Assembly (NCBI GenBank): GCA_010909725.1
Contig: JAACMV010000022.1
Location: 620,001-684,000 of the forward strand
Length of the DNA stretch: 64,000 bases
Reading direction: 5' to 3'
DNA from: Picochlorum sp. 'celeri'
Taxonomy: Eukaryota > Chlorophyta > Trebouxiophyceae
The first letter of the stretch is position 1, and each line of letters opens with the position of its first letter. Of the stretch, positions 23,535 through 34,501 are shown piece after piece. The notes under the pieces were generated by a model. It was given only the letters and a program-made list of their open reading frames with translations. It did not search any database and was not told the DNA's origin. The position numbers and the translations under genes were made by a program.

Positions 23535-24264
23535 ATGAGTCATAGAGCCACTAGGATCACTCGAACGGGTAGAAAGCTGAACGACAAGTTCTTCAAACAA
23601 GCCAAAAGTGAAGGATACGTCGCCCGGTCGGCATTTAAACTTTTAGAGATCCAGCAAAAGCACAAGTTGATACCAAAAGGAGGATATGTCTTGGACTTGG
23701 GCTGCCATCCTGGTGCTTGGCTGCAGGTCTCCTGTCAAAGTTTGGGCCCTCCGAAACAGGGTGGCCTAGTACTTGGTGTTGATATTCAAGCGACCGCTGT
23801 CCCTGGGAAATATTGCGACGAGAGAGTTAAAATTATACATGGGGATGCTCGCGACATTAGTGAAGAAGTGTGGAAAAGATATGCGCCAAAGGTGAGTTTG
23901 ATGTATTTTGCAGAATGGATGGCCATCTAAACCTGATGCCAGTATGAATATGCAGGGTTTCGATGTGGTGCTTTCTGATATGTGCCACTTCACGCACGGA
24001 AATGCGCTAACAGATTCATATAAATCTTTAGAATTGGCTAGAACCGCATTCCAGATCGCAAGCTCGTCAGAGGCAAGAGAAAGTGATGGAGTCCTCAAGC
24101 CTGGGGGGAGTTTAGTTATGAAATTGCTCCAGGGTCCAGGCACACAGGAGTTTGCTGCTGAGCTCAAGGAGTATTTCTCTGTTGTCAAGCATCATCGACC
24201 AAAGGCAACCCGATCAGAAAGCAAAGAAGTATTCCTGATAGGCATGAAGAAGAAGCATCCTTAA
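23535..24264 (+). CDS. MRM2: FtsJ/RrmJ-type rRNA 2'-O-methyltransferase
   Basis: Exons 23535-23891 and 23956-24264 give 221 residues. Motifs: substrate-side YVARSAFKLLEIQ with the first catalytic Lys, SAM motif I VLDLGCHPGAWLQV, catalytic Asp in VVLSDMCHFT and Lys in GGSLVMKLLQGPG. The bacterial-type FtsJ/Mrm2 group methylates U2552-equivalent of large-subunit rRNA, so an organellar ribosome is the likely substrate. No clear leader is seen. A five-codon upstream ORF (23521-23538) ends inside the start codon region, its TGA overlapping the ATG, and may reduce or time translation. Confidence 0.9.
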
Positions 24265-24451
24265 TAAAATGGTGGATTGACAATCCAGGACTTGTCAGAT
24301 TGCCGGAGCCGTCCCCCACATTGGTCAGATTGGTTGCATTCATATTATTTAAATCAAATTTGTGCGTATGAAACACGAAGAAGTGTAATCGAGTTGCTCT
24401 TGTACGCAAGAACCAAACAACTGTCATACGTTGCAGTTGACGACACGGATC

Positions 24452-25660
24452 ATGAGAACGGGGAATTTTTTGCCACATCAACTCGTGGCTGGTCATTTAT
24501 TGTCATCAATTATATCTGCGAATGAAAAAATGACGGAGAGAGTGTTGCCGCTGGTTGAGAGAGCATTTTTTCTGGATCAGCCAAGTTTTTCCAAGAGAAC
24601 GGAGAAAATATTCTATACACTGTGCTGGGAGCCTATACAATCAATCACTCGAGGACCTTATAGTAATCGTGATGTGATGCGTTTGGCATATATGGTGCTT
24701 GAGTCCTTTGCGGAGGCGTTGTCTGCAAAAAGTCTCGACTACTTGCACTATGTTCAGAAGCTTCTCTTTCAGTTGCGTTCTGATTTGTCCATCAACGAGG
24801 GTGTGAAGGCTTCTATGGCTGGATATCGTTGTTTCGCAGCTTATGTTCGATATAATAAGATTAATTTGAAGAACATCGCGAATGGTGCCAATGAGATGTG
24901 CTTTCTATCAGTATCTCGTGGCACTCCTGAATTGATACTGGGGGCAATGTGCGTTTGGAGAGGTCTACTTGTGGACTCAGCTGCACCATACATGTCTCTC
25001 AATTTACCTCTAGTGATGGCTCGGCTGCAGAGGCTTGCGATGGGAAAGGATGAGGGTATCAGAGAAGAGGCTAGTTTGCTTCTCAGTGATATTCTTGAGT
25101 GCAGTCGCAGCCTGGATTATCATCACCCTGAAATCGTGAGAGAAAGTTCTAGTGTCACTTCAAGTATCAATAATGTAGACGTATCACTCGACCAATTCGA
25201 TCTTGGGAATCCAGAAGAGATTGAATATTTTTTGCGAGGGAGTATTCCTGTGCCTGCCATGCCATCAACCATCACCCAAGGGGAGGACAAGACTCGTGAA
25301 GATGTGCTAATTCACCGATTGGTAAAAGAAGTTGAAGCGCTAGGAGATTCCGATGCTTCTTTCTCCAACAGAGACCTCTTCAACATTGAAAAGGCAATCA
25401 CAGAGGGTATACAATCCAGGAGAGATGAGACCTTCACGTACACCGAATGTATTTTTAGTAAATACTTGGAAATCATATATGAAGATCTGACATCCAGGGC
25501 AAAAGAATCAATTGTTGTAGATCCATCTCTGGTGGATCTAGCACATGTTGGCCAACATATTGACCATTGCAGCAGCTTGGTTCTATCAAAAGCAGAGGAT
25601 CTAGAAACGAAATTCCTCGATCATGTAGTTCCAATATTACAGCAGATTATTCCTGTCTAA
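24452..25660 (+). CDS. Unidentified helical protein (402 residues)
   Basis: Starts at the first in-frame ATG (MRTGNFLPHQLVAGHLL). The frame is open for seven codons upstream after a possible acceptor tgcag at 24436, so an additional 5' exon is possible. The protein is almost entirely alpha-helical in composition, with Leu/Ala-rich repeats of HEAT/ARM style in residues ~1-230 and an acidic, less ordered C-terminal half. No catalytic motif or targeting signal recognised. It may be a scaffold subunit. It follows the FtsJ gene by 187 bases on the same strand. Confidence 0.6.
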   Translation: MRTGNFLPHQLVAGHLLSSIISANEKMTERVLPLVERAFFLDQPSFSKRTEKIFYTLCWEPIQSITRGPYSNRDVMRLAYMVLESFAEALSAKSLDYLHYVQKLLFQLRSDLSINEGVKASMAGYRCFAAYVRYNKINLKNIANGANEMCFLSVSRGTPELILGAMCVWRGLLVDSAAPYMSLNLPLVMARLQRLAMGKDEGIREEASLLLSDILECSRSLDYHHPEIVRESSSVTSSINNVDVSLDQFDLGNPEEIEYFLRGSIPVPAMPSTITQGEDKTREDVLIHRLVKEVEALGDSDASFSNRDLFNIEKAITEGIQSRRDETFTYTECIFSKYLEIIYEDLTSRAKESIVVDPSLVDLAHVGQHIDHCSSLVLSKAEDLETKFLDHVVPILQQIIPV

Positions 25661-25907
25661 AATATTTAAGCTATACTGGCACCCGAAAGGCTAGCAACGA
25701 CTGTTCCACTGTTTGTTTTCAATGGCACGTTTCTGTATTTGCAAACTCCATCTGCATGCGATTTAATCACGTTTAGTAAGACATATATAGGCATGTATAT
25801 GTGTGTATATGGACAAAATATGGTCTCAGAACAGATCTTGGTGTAGTAGTAATGCATATCCACATGTGAATTGACACGATCGGATTTAGCATGGAATTTT
25901 TTTCGCA

Positions 25908-27059
25908 TCAGTGACCATAACATGATACAACAAAAGCAGTTCCACTCGTACCTGCATCTGTCGATAATTCTGGTGCTATACGCTCAAAGATTTTCTTCTT
26001 AGGGTTAATTTGACCCTCAGCATCTCGATCGAACCCTTCACACATTATTCTGGATCCAACTGTTGATCCCTCAGGTGGGATGATGGGATCCACCTTTGTA
26101 TGGTCAGCATTTGATGCACACAACACCATACCATATGAAACAACATCCCTCATTTTTGCTGGCTTCAAATTGCAGACAACCGCCACCATTCTCCCTTTCA
26201 TATCGTCCTCAGAGACAAACTTCCTCAATCCTGAAACAACAGTCCTTGGATTCTCTTCTCCAACATCTATTTCTTCTACATATAGCGCGTCTGCATTTGG
26301 ATGAGGACCAATAGACTTGATCAGCCCAACACGTATATCCAAAAAGTCGATCGTTGGGTCCTCCTTGGAACTTTTCTCTTTTTTGGGTGGTTTATCAGTA
26401 CTCTGCTTTTTTGCCTTTTCTTCTTTCTTTTCCTTCTGTGCAGCTTTTTGCTCGGGTAGCTCTGAAATTTTCTTCTCTACTTTTGAGGGCTTTCCCTCCT
26501 TTGCAGGCGCTGTTACTTGCTGGACCGGAACAAAATGAAACCTGGGTTTGGAAAACAAAATCCCAGGGAACAAGCTGTCCCCATCTACCATGAAATGGAT
26601 ATTCTCATACCATCGCATTAGGTTGCAAAAATGAGCATGCTGAGCAACAGGAAAAGAGGAAACTGCCTTACTCACTCCCACGTACAGAAACAGATCGGCA
26701 AGCGTAATACTGTGCCCGACTAAAAATGTCCTGCTCTGCAGCCATGTATTGAACAACTCCAACTGGCCATCCAGTTGATCACGCACCATAGCCCGACTCA
26801 GCGTCAATATCTCGGATACCTTTGATCGGTCCTCATTCGTAGTACCTAAAAGCTGATCTGACCTTGTCCCTTTACTGGCGATGTACCGAGCAGCCGCAAT
26901 GCTCCCTGTGAGGGCCTTTCCTTCCACGGTTGTAAACTTTACATTGCGCTCCTTTTCATCAACTGCTATATTTATATCACATGAGCATGACGCATACTTA
27001 CTGAGAAGAATGAAAAACTTCTCAGTTTCAGCATGCGGAACAGTCACCTCCACAGACAT
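25908..27059 (-). CDS. AIMP1/Arc1p-like tRNA-binding protein
   Basis: A single-exon 383-residue protein with three parts. Residues ~1-170 form a GST-C-like helical domain (TLADLFLYVGVSKAVSSF). About 175-235 is a Lys/Glu-rich linker (KKEKKEEKAKKQ style). The C-terminal EMAP-II/OB tRNA-binding domain includes FLDIRVGLIKSIGPHPNADA, VVSGLRKFV, VVCNLKPAKMRDV and SYGMVLCASN. Relatives (yeast Arc1p, animal AIMP1, plant At2g40660-type) deliver tRNA to cytosolic aminoacyl-tRNA synthetases such as MetRS and GluRS. Assignment to this group, not MetRS itself, follows from the absence of a catalytic HIGH/KMSKS domain. Confidence 0.9.
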   Translation of the reverse strand: MSVEVTVPHAETEKFFILLSKYASCSCDINIAVDEKERNVKFTTVEGKALTGSIAAARYIASKGTRSDQLLGTTNEDRSKVSEILTLSRAMVRDQLDGQLELFNTWLQSRTFLVGHSITLADLFLYVGVSKAVSSFPVAQHAHFCNLMRWYENIHFMVDGDSLFPGILFSKPRFHFVPVQQVTAPAKEGKPSKVEKKISELPEQKAAQKEKKEEKAKKQSTDKPPKKEKSSKEDPTIDFLDIRVGLIKSIGPHPNADALYVEEIDVGEENPRTVVSGLRKFVSEDDMKGRMVAVVCNLKPAKMRDVVSYGMVLCASNADHTKVDPIIPPEGSTVGSRIMCEGFDRDAEGQINPKKKIFERIAPELSTDAGTSGTAFVVSCYGH

Positions 27060-27314
27060 GTCTCTCCAAAACCTAGTTCCCTGCCTGGGATAATCAATAA
27101 ATACTGCACTTGTATCCAGACAATTGCTGAATTAATGAATAACAAACTGATCAACCTGTCAGATTCTATTGCAGGTATCCAGCCCGCAGCTAGCCGATCC
27201 GGATCGGATGGCAGTCTGCAAATGCACTGGGTCACTTGGATTTGAAGTCCAAGAGCGGGATGCTTTTCGGCCTCAAGCTCATTGCCCATTACTATATTAC
27301 ATTTTTGATCAACC

Positions 27315-28639
<1,325 letters not shown>

Positions 28640-28640
28640 A

Positions 28641-30763
28641 TCAAAAATGGAATTCGATCATCACAGGATGATAGGGTTCTCCTTGATGAGCTGAGATGAA
28701 TCCTCTGTTGACTCCCACTGCAATGCATTTGAGAAAATTAGCATTGAGTTAATGTAACGCATTTATTTCTAAACGTACCGAGAACATGATGAAACATTGT
28801 GGCCGCTTCATGACGGGTCAAGTGCGAGGTTATTTCATCGAGAGTTAAGGTGTCCGATGTTGAAACCATTCGAGCTTTTGTTAGGATCTCGTAAGTGTGG
28901 GATCCTTTATCCCAATCGTATTGATTCGATTGCGACATGGTTGGTCCCGTCTCTTGCAGTCCATAGTTGTTTATTTGGCTGAATGTAGCTGCGGGTGGTA
29001 GGTTCAAATGAAGCTGCATATCTCGATCCAGATCATACTGGCTGGCCTCAAACATGTCTGACAGCTTCTCTTTCTGCACTGAGGATCTGTTGCTGTTACT
29101 GAGCCCGCTATCCTCCCTAGACATATCCCCAGATCCTGGGAATGATCTGGAGCTGCTATGGTATCCATACATGCGCTGATTAGGGGTGACATGGAGAGCT
29201 GCTCTCAACCTACAGAAAGCAAAAAGGACACAAACTGTTGAGACGGCCAGATGAAGTTGCTTTGTTTGTTTGTTTGTGAATATGATTACCTTTCGATTTC
29301 GATTGGTGCGTCTTGTTGTCCTCTAGGAGGACCAGACTGAAGACCATTGTCATCTTCAGCTAAACCAAAAACCTGATCATACCCTTGTGGAGAACCTTGG
29401 TAATCATGCATCTCGTGCATCTCGTGCATCTCGTGCATCTCGTGCATCTCAGGTTCATGTTGCGCTCTCTTTCTTTTTTTCTGGTGTTGTTTGCGCATGA
29501 AATCCTGATGCACCTTTAAATGGTTACTCAGATATGCACTCAGAAGGTTATCACCATGATAACTCGATATCGGAAGGGAAAACAATCGGATGAGCGGTTT
29601 GAAGGCACCTTTAGAGTTTCGAGGAGTTTCTAGAGTGGTATTTAAATCTCTAATAGTGAGATTGTCTTCTTTGAGGCCGTCCATGAGCTCAATCGAAATT
29701 TGCTCATCCATTTTGCCTTTCCTTTTGCGCTTTCTTTCCATAATTACGAAATCCTGGAGCATGCACACCTCTGATTGAGGAGAATGTATCCATATATTAG
29801 GTTAAATGACTATACATACCTGTTCTGGTGGAGGCATGACACTGTTTGGCGAGCCAATCGACCCTACACCATAGTCATATCCCATGCAGGCATCATCCAT
29901 GTGATCTGGTAATATCATATCTTCGTATGCCTCTGGCATCAGATCTGGAGAATCCATGATGTAATTTCTACATCCACAAAATAAAACAATGGTGAGTTGT
30001 TGCAGCTTTTGAAATGGACTATCAGAGACCCATACCCATTGTCGAGAGAAGCATCGTCTCCTTCAAATCCAAGCTCCTCCGTGTTTGAAAGGACAAAGTA
30101 CTCATTCTCCAATCCCTACAACAATATTAGTGGAATCAGGATAATTGTCTTCCAAAAAATTTCCAATAAATCTCGAAACATGGACATCCAAACACACCTG
30201 TTCAAAAGCAAAATCTTTCGCAGGTTGAGACCTATCAAATGTCAAAAATACATCTGTGGCTAACTCTTCCTCGCCATCCCTGTTTAAAGTTATGTTTTTT
30301 GCTTTTCTTGCACTCTTTGGGAGATCGATCTTCTTCTCTTCGATAGAAGTGCTGTTATCGAATTCGCACAGTCTTTTCTGCATGAACATTCCACATCATA
30401 CCCTGGCAACGAAACTTGAACAAGCCCTCGTACGCACTTACCATTGTGTGTTCTGCATCTTCCTTAAGATAGTTGACTTTTTTCTTGTGCAAAAGTACAA
30501 TCCCACTTGTCAAGATTGCCTGCAACCGAAGAGCTTGTGGAACCTCCGGATCCAAAATAGACTCGCTGTACAATAACACAAATATTTGCCAAGTAGGAAA
30601 CAACCGTGACATAAACATGGATATTTTCTCCCGTATCGTACCAAGCTTCGCTGATATTTGCCTGTAGAACCTTTGTCCTTGCTAGCCTCCGACCGTGAGC
30701 CGCTCCCCAGACAAAGCCCAACGCACTACGCGTGGATTTCAAGACTTCTGTAGAATAAAACAT
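28641..30763 (-). CDS. RAD21: Cohesin alpha-kleisin RAD21/SCC1 (or REC8)
   Basis: Closes the SMC1-SMC3 ring in the nucleus. Eight exons: 30642-30763, 30442-30565, 30198-30377, 30036-30115, 29820-29967, 29290-29768, 28779-29209 and 28641-28717; 546 residues. The N-terminus has the invariant MFYS start, then LGFVWGAAHGRRLARTKV and ILDPEVPQALRLQAILTSGI. The C-terminal winged helix is TLDEITSHLTRHEAATMFHH. The last exon (ISAHQGEPYHPVMI) aligns with the RAD21 ending IELTQEEPYSDII. The linker has acidic stretches, a Lys/Arg cluster and a Met-His-Glu repeat (~326-341). RAD21 is preferred over REC8 on that ending, but both remain possible. Confidence 0.9.
29407..29451. repeat. 9-bp tandem repeat in the RAD21 linker
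   Basis: Five tandem copies of tgcatctcg (the last ends a instead of g) lie within coding sequence. They encode a Met-His-Glu tripeptide repeat on the minus strand. The unit is a multiple of three, so copy-number change would keep frame. Confidence 0.9.
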
Positions 30764-31254
30764 GAAACTGTCGTCAAAATATTGGGTGCAAATGATATAA
30801 TCACATGTACGTTTTTCTGTTTGGATGATTTCTGTCGGATCATCGAGCTAAATTCAAAATTCAGTTGCATACGCAAAGTATTGAATTTCGGAACCCATGG
30901 TATCCATGTATCGAAAGGGGCGATTGCGTCCGATCTCTACCTGACTGTCATGGGGCAACGATGCGTCCCAGCAGAATCAACGGTGGAAAACCGAATGGTG
31001 GTGCATGAACTCATTATGAATGTTGCTGCATCAGTGGACGACATAAATATGTTGATACGCAACCTTTTGCGTAAAACATGGGTCAGGTAACGTACATGAT
31101 TGTTGAGTGGCAAGGTTGCAACCGTCTCAGTACTAGTCGACCGCGGTCGAGAGCTCTCGACTGATCAGAGTCCAATCTAGGACGACAGCTTCTGCATGCA
31201 GTGTATATGCAGCTTCAACCACTCGTATATGTATTCGTAAACATATTTTAAAGA
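30764..31254. other. Intergenic, divergent RAD21/VMA22 promoters
   Basis: 491 bases between start codons on opposite strands. A plus-strand frame stays open to 31090 and has a codon-like stretch from ~30900 (MVVHELIMNVAASVDD), but it has no good start and overlaps RAD21 exon 1. The block at 31129-31167 is a chain of palindromes, listed separately. Confidence 0.45.
31129..31167. promoter_or_regulatory. Cluster of overlapping palindromes
   Basis: 39 bases made almost wholly of overlapping perfect palindromes: agtact, actagt, gtcgac, the 14-mer tcgaccgcggtcga (31137-31150), the 16-mer gtcgagagctctcgac (31146-31161) and tgatca. It lies 88-126 bases upstream of the VMA22 start. It could be a binding site for dimeric regulators shared by the divergent pair, or an unusual sequence of no function. 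Confidence 0.4.
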
Positions 31255-32117
31255 ATGGAGACTATTGAGAAGAGAAACGAGAATTATATAAGGTGCTTGG
31301 ACCTGGTTCAGGTGAGGTTGCTCGTTAAGATTGCGCCCTTCTAACTTCATTCTAACCCTTAGGTGCATCAATCTGCGCACAGAAATATATAAAACAAAGG
31401 AAAGAGATTGATGATCTTATCCGAGAAGGGTTTGTGGGATTGACAAGATTCAAATACTCCGACAGCCGTTCTCTGCGAGGACTTCAGAGCTATTTTCCGA
31501 AGAGGATGATCGCAACAAGGAAAATCAGGAGTACGTAAATCGTATATAACGCGCTAGAGTTATGCATATGCCTGAATCTTTAGCCTACTTGTGCAGTCCA
31601 AGGATGTGATGGAGGCCCTCAGGTTGAGTTGTGTGATACTAGGAAGAGTCAGGAGATGGACAAAGGAGATAACCGCGATCCAGACGATGAAGTGCGTGAT
31701 TTCATCAAAGAATTAGAATCCAGATATGTTACAAGTAATGGAGATCGGAGGTGCGAGACATGTGAGTTTTGCATTGCTTACTAGTATTTGTTTGTAATTG
31801 TTGGTGTGCTCTGCAGACAAAGTCATGATGACTTGGATGACGTAGTCATGAGCGACCCATTAGAATGGTTTGGTGGAATTTGTCACCCTTCTCTGAAGCA
31901 ATCTGCAGAGATCTTCGGCGCAGGTGAGATACGCCACGATAAATATAGTTGAGCTTGATCCAGTCTGGTTTTTGCTTTTATGACAAGTTATAAATGCCCC
32001 TTTACAGTTATTGATAAGGTAGAGGATCTAGCACAAACAATATACAACTTACAAATTTCATTGCGACAATATCAGGAAAACAAGACAAGAGACACCACAA
32101 ATACTTCAGTATGCTAG
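31255..32117 (+). CDS. VMA22: V-ATPase assembly factor VMA22/CCDC115
   Basis: ER-associated factor that, in yeast and humans, helps assemble the V-ATPase Vo sector. Exons 31255-31311, 31383-31530, 31597-31750, 31817-31923 and 32008-32117 give 191 residues. The N-terminal coil (KQRKEIDDLIREGFVGLTRF, KYSDSRSLRGLQ) aligns with the ELEGKR...GWLSLAKARY section of CCDC115. The hallmark DPLEWFGGICHPSLKQSAEI matches DPLNWFGILVPHSLRQAQ, followed by a C-terminal coil. The middle is acidic and variable. The start was chosen because it gives the N-terminal helix in frame. The stop is six bases from that of the convergent F-box gene. Confidence 0.85.
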
Positions 32118-32123
32118 TGATGA

Positions 32124-33240
32124 TTAGTATTGGCCATTCCTAAACATGCTTTGCAACAATTTGCCTGCCTCTGGACACCCATGCATTTGAGATTTCTTCA
32201 GCCATTTCACCGCAGAGGTCGTACTTTTATCAAATGGAGACATGAACTCATTGTCAAGAATTAAAATTGCTAGAACATGAGAGCTAAACTGCAAAATCCT
32301 TTTGCAAGATTCTTCCGTCATTAAAGGTGGAATGGATGATTCATCTATGTTCAACTCTACTATAATATTATCCAGCATTTTACATACTCTGTTGAAGAGC
32401 AAATATGCTTCCTCTGGGTCCTTATCAGCACCTCGACCTGCATAATATTCAAAGGCTAGCATTGCCAGAGCTTCTGGGTGAGCCTTCTTTGCAGCTATTT
32501 TCCAGTACTTGCAGGCAGATGAATAATTCGAGTAACTAGAGTGGTATCTTGCTGTAACAATGCATGCTGTAACATTTGAGGACAGAAGGGCCCTGTGAAG
32601 TACAGGCACTTCACTCACACCAGGTTTGAATCTCTTCGCATGAGGCCGATAGCGAAGACTCGAGAACTTGATCGACTCCATAATATGATGATCCATAAGT
32701 ATCTTATTTCTCCATTCCCTGCAAACCTGAGACATTGCTCGAGCTGTCTCAGCACTCCAGTCGATCGTACCCTGGGAGAGAATGGTAACGATGATATCCT
32801 GTGGCAGGGTACTCCAGCCAGTTTCTGACACACTGTGTATCATCTTTATGATATTATAATTCATTCATGGTCAAGCTAGGTCGCGCTATGATCCAAAGTG
32901 ATGAAGTTTTGTTTAAATTGAAATGGACCTACTACCACGGTGCTGTCACTGACATCTGAGTCAGAGTCACCCGGCTGGTTTTTCAATGAGGAAAACATTT
33001 CAACAGGTCTACCATTGAACCAGAGCATGAATCGATCCTCCAGATCTGACCAGATGGATAATTCACAGAATGGGTGCTGAATGAGATCCTCTTGTGCATA
33101 TTGGTACATCGTTCTACAATGGTTTCGAGATCCTGCAGTTTTCTAGTACCATCCTCACATGCGCATGCAGGAGGGATGCCCAATACCATGTAACCCAGCG
33201 AAGGGTGCAACCAGCTTTGTTCGTTTTTGAATTTTATCAT
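32124..33240 (-). CDS. F-box protein with Sel1-like repeats (5' exons tentative)
   Basis: The 3' part (frame open from ATG 32864) reads STLPQDIIVTILSQ and AMSQVCREWRNKIL, an F-box. Sel1/TPR-like repeats follow (ACKYWKIAAKKAHPEALAML, FEYYAGRGADKDPEEAYLLF), so it is probably an SCF substrate receptor. Upstream on the same strand a second protein-like frame (TMYQYAQEDLIQHPFCELSI) ends at 32876, too near to be a separate gene. I infer splicing into the F-box exon at the acceptor ending 32836, with donor at 32970, 32949 or 32928 (all in phase). A first exon 33195-33240 is likely. If unspliced, the F-box protein alone is 246 residues. Confidence 0.55.
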
Positions 33241-33251
33241 CTGACAGAAAT

Positions 33252-34472
33252 ATGGATGCATTTGCCAGTAGTAATTTGATGAGGCAGCTGCGTCCTGGTT
33301 TCGAGACTAGACAGAGCAAAAGAGTGCTTCGCACCTCTGCAGTTCGCGATGAGAGGCAGGAAAGCCGTCGCAGACAACAGAATACGTCAATTAATCAAGA
33401 CAGAAATGCTAGAAATGTGAGACCTCCAAGACGGCAGCCTCTTGTACAAAAACGAGAAAAGCAGCAGTCAGTCGCTCAAAGGCAGGCTTCAGAGCCACAG
33501 ACTGATATTTTTCTTCCCAGATCAATATTAATGGACAAAGAGATTATTACAAGAACATCAGGAAAGAGATTGGGCTATGTCGACGACATATTTGTCGATC
33601 CCGTGAGTTTGGAGGTGACGACTTTGTACCTGAGACAAAACATCTCTCCAATATCTATTGCATCCGGAGCCCGAGAACACGTGTCTCTGTCTAGTCTTAG
33701 GCAGATTGGTGATGTCGTACTTGTTCATGATGAGAGTGCGCTATGGGATCCACCGGGGGACGAGACGATGGGCTTTGTCAAGATGGTTGGGTCAGAGGTG
33801 GAGACAGAGGATGGGTTGTCTCTCGGCAAGGTTAGAGATTTCCTCTTTAATCCTGACAATGGAGAGATAGTTAGCATCAGATATGACGCATTGGGGCTTC
33901 CTTCGATTCCTCAAAACCTCCTGGGGTGCTCTAGGTTGGACTGGCGTGATATTGTTGCAGTAGGTCCATCCAAAACCATCGTTCGAAGGGGTGCAGAACG
34001 ACGAGCAGTGAAAGAGAACGAAGGATGGATTACAGAGTATGTGACATCCTTCATCAATCTTATTGGAGGATTGGATATTGAAAGTGATGGTTTGGATACA
34101 AGAGAAAGCTACAGGGCTGACCCAGCATACGCAGCATGGTATGAGCGCCACGCCAAAGACTATGAACAGTATTACAAACAAAAACTTCCTGAGCCAATTG
34201 TGACCTCATCACAACAGCAAAAGAGTGTACAGGAAAGACAGAACAGATCAGCCAATACCCCTCTTGCATTGCCTCCTCCGCAACGACGCTCTGTTAGCCA
34301 AGCACTTCGCAGCGATCAACCTAGCCAAATCAATCGCCAGCCAGAATTTCAAAGAAATGCTGAAGATAATAGAAGAGGAAATCCACAACGAAGAGTCCCT
34401 CGACAAAATCAACCTCCAAGGAGGAGGATGCAGATTGACTCAAGCAAGCAGTCAGAACGAATAATCAAATAA
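33252..34472 (+). CDS. Plastid protein with two PRC-barrel domains
   Basis: A single-exon 406-residue protein. The leader (MDAFASSNLMRQLRPGFETR, then Arg/Ser-rich to about residue 35) looks like a chloroplast transit peptide. After a Gln/Arg-rich linker come two PRC-barrel modules, ~95-180 (KEIITRTSGKRLGYVDDIFV) and ~188-275 (VGSEVETEDGLSLGKVRDFL). The C-terminus is Gln/Arg/Pro-rich and disordered. PRC-barrels are a bacterial fold (photoreaction centre H subunit, RimM). Tandem forms occur in cyanobacteria and plastid lineages, with little known function. Its ATG is 11 bases from a possible divergent start on the other strand. Confidence 0.78.
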   Translation: MDAFASSNLMRQLRPGFETRQSKRVLRTSAVRDERQESRRRQQNTSINQDRNARNVRPPRRQPLVQKREKQQSVAQRQASEPQTDIFLPRSILMDKEIITRTSGKRLGYVDDIFVDPVSLEVTTLYLRQNISPISIASGAREHVSLSSLRQIGDVVLVHDESALWDPPGDETMGFVKMVGSEVETEDGLSLGKVRDFLFNPDNGEIVSIRYDALGLPSIPQNLLGCSRLDWRDIVAVGPSKTIVRRGAERRAVKENEGWITEYVTSFINLIGGLDIESDGLDTRESYRADPAYAAWYERHAKDYEQYYKQKLPEPIVTSSQQQKSVQERQNRSANTPLALPPPQRRSVSQALRSDQPSQINRQPEFQRNAEDNRRGNPQRRVPRQNQPPRRRMQIDSSKQSERIIK

Positions 34473-34501
34473 ATTGCAATTCATCTTTGTACTGGACTAT
34501 A

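Noticed and set aside
30695..31090. 131-codon plus-strand frame overlapping RAD21 exon 1
   Set aside because: Opens without an ATG in a coding exon of the other strand; the codon-like stretch alone is not enough to call a gene.
31129..31167. Cloning-vector polylinker
   Set aside because: Flanking sequence is continuous with genomic promoter sequence and the site order matches no vector I recall; left for read-level checking.
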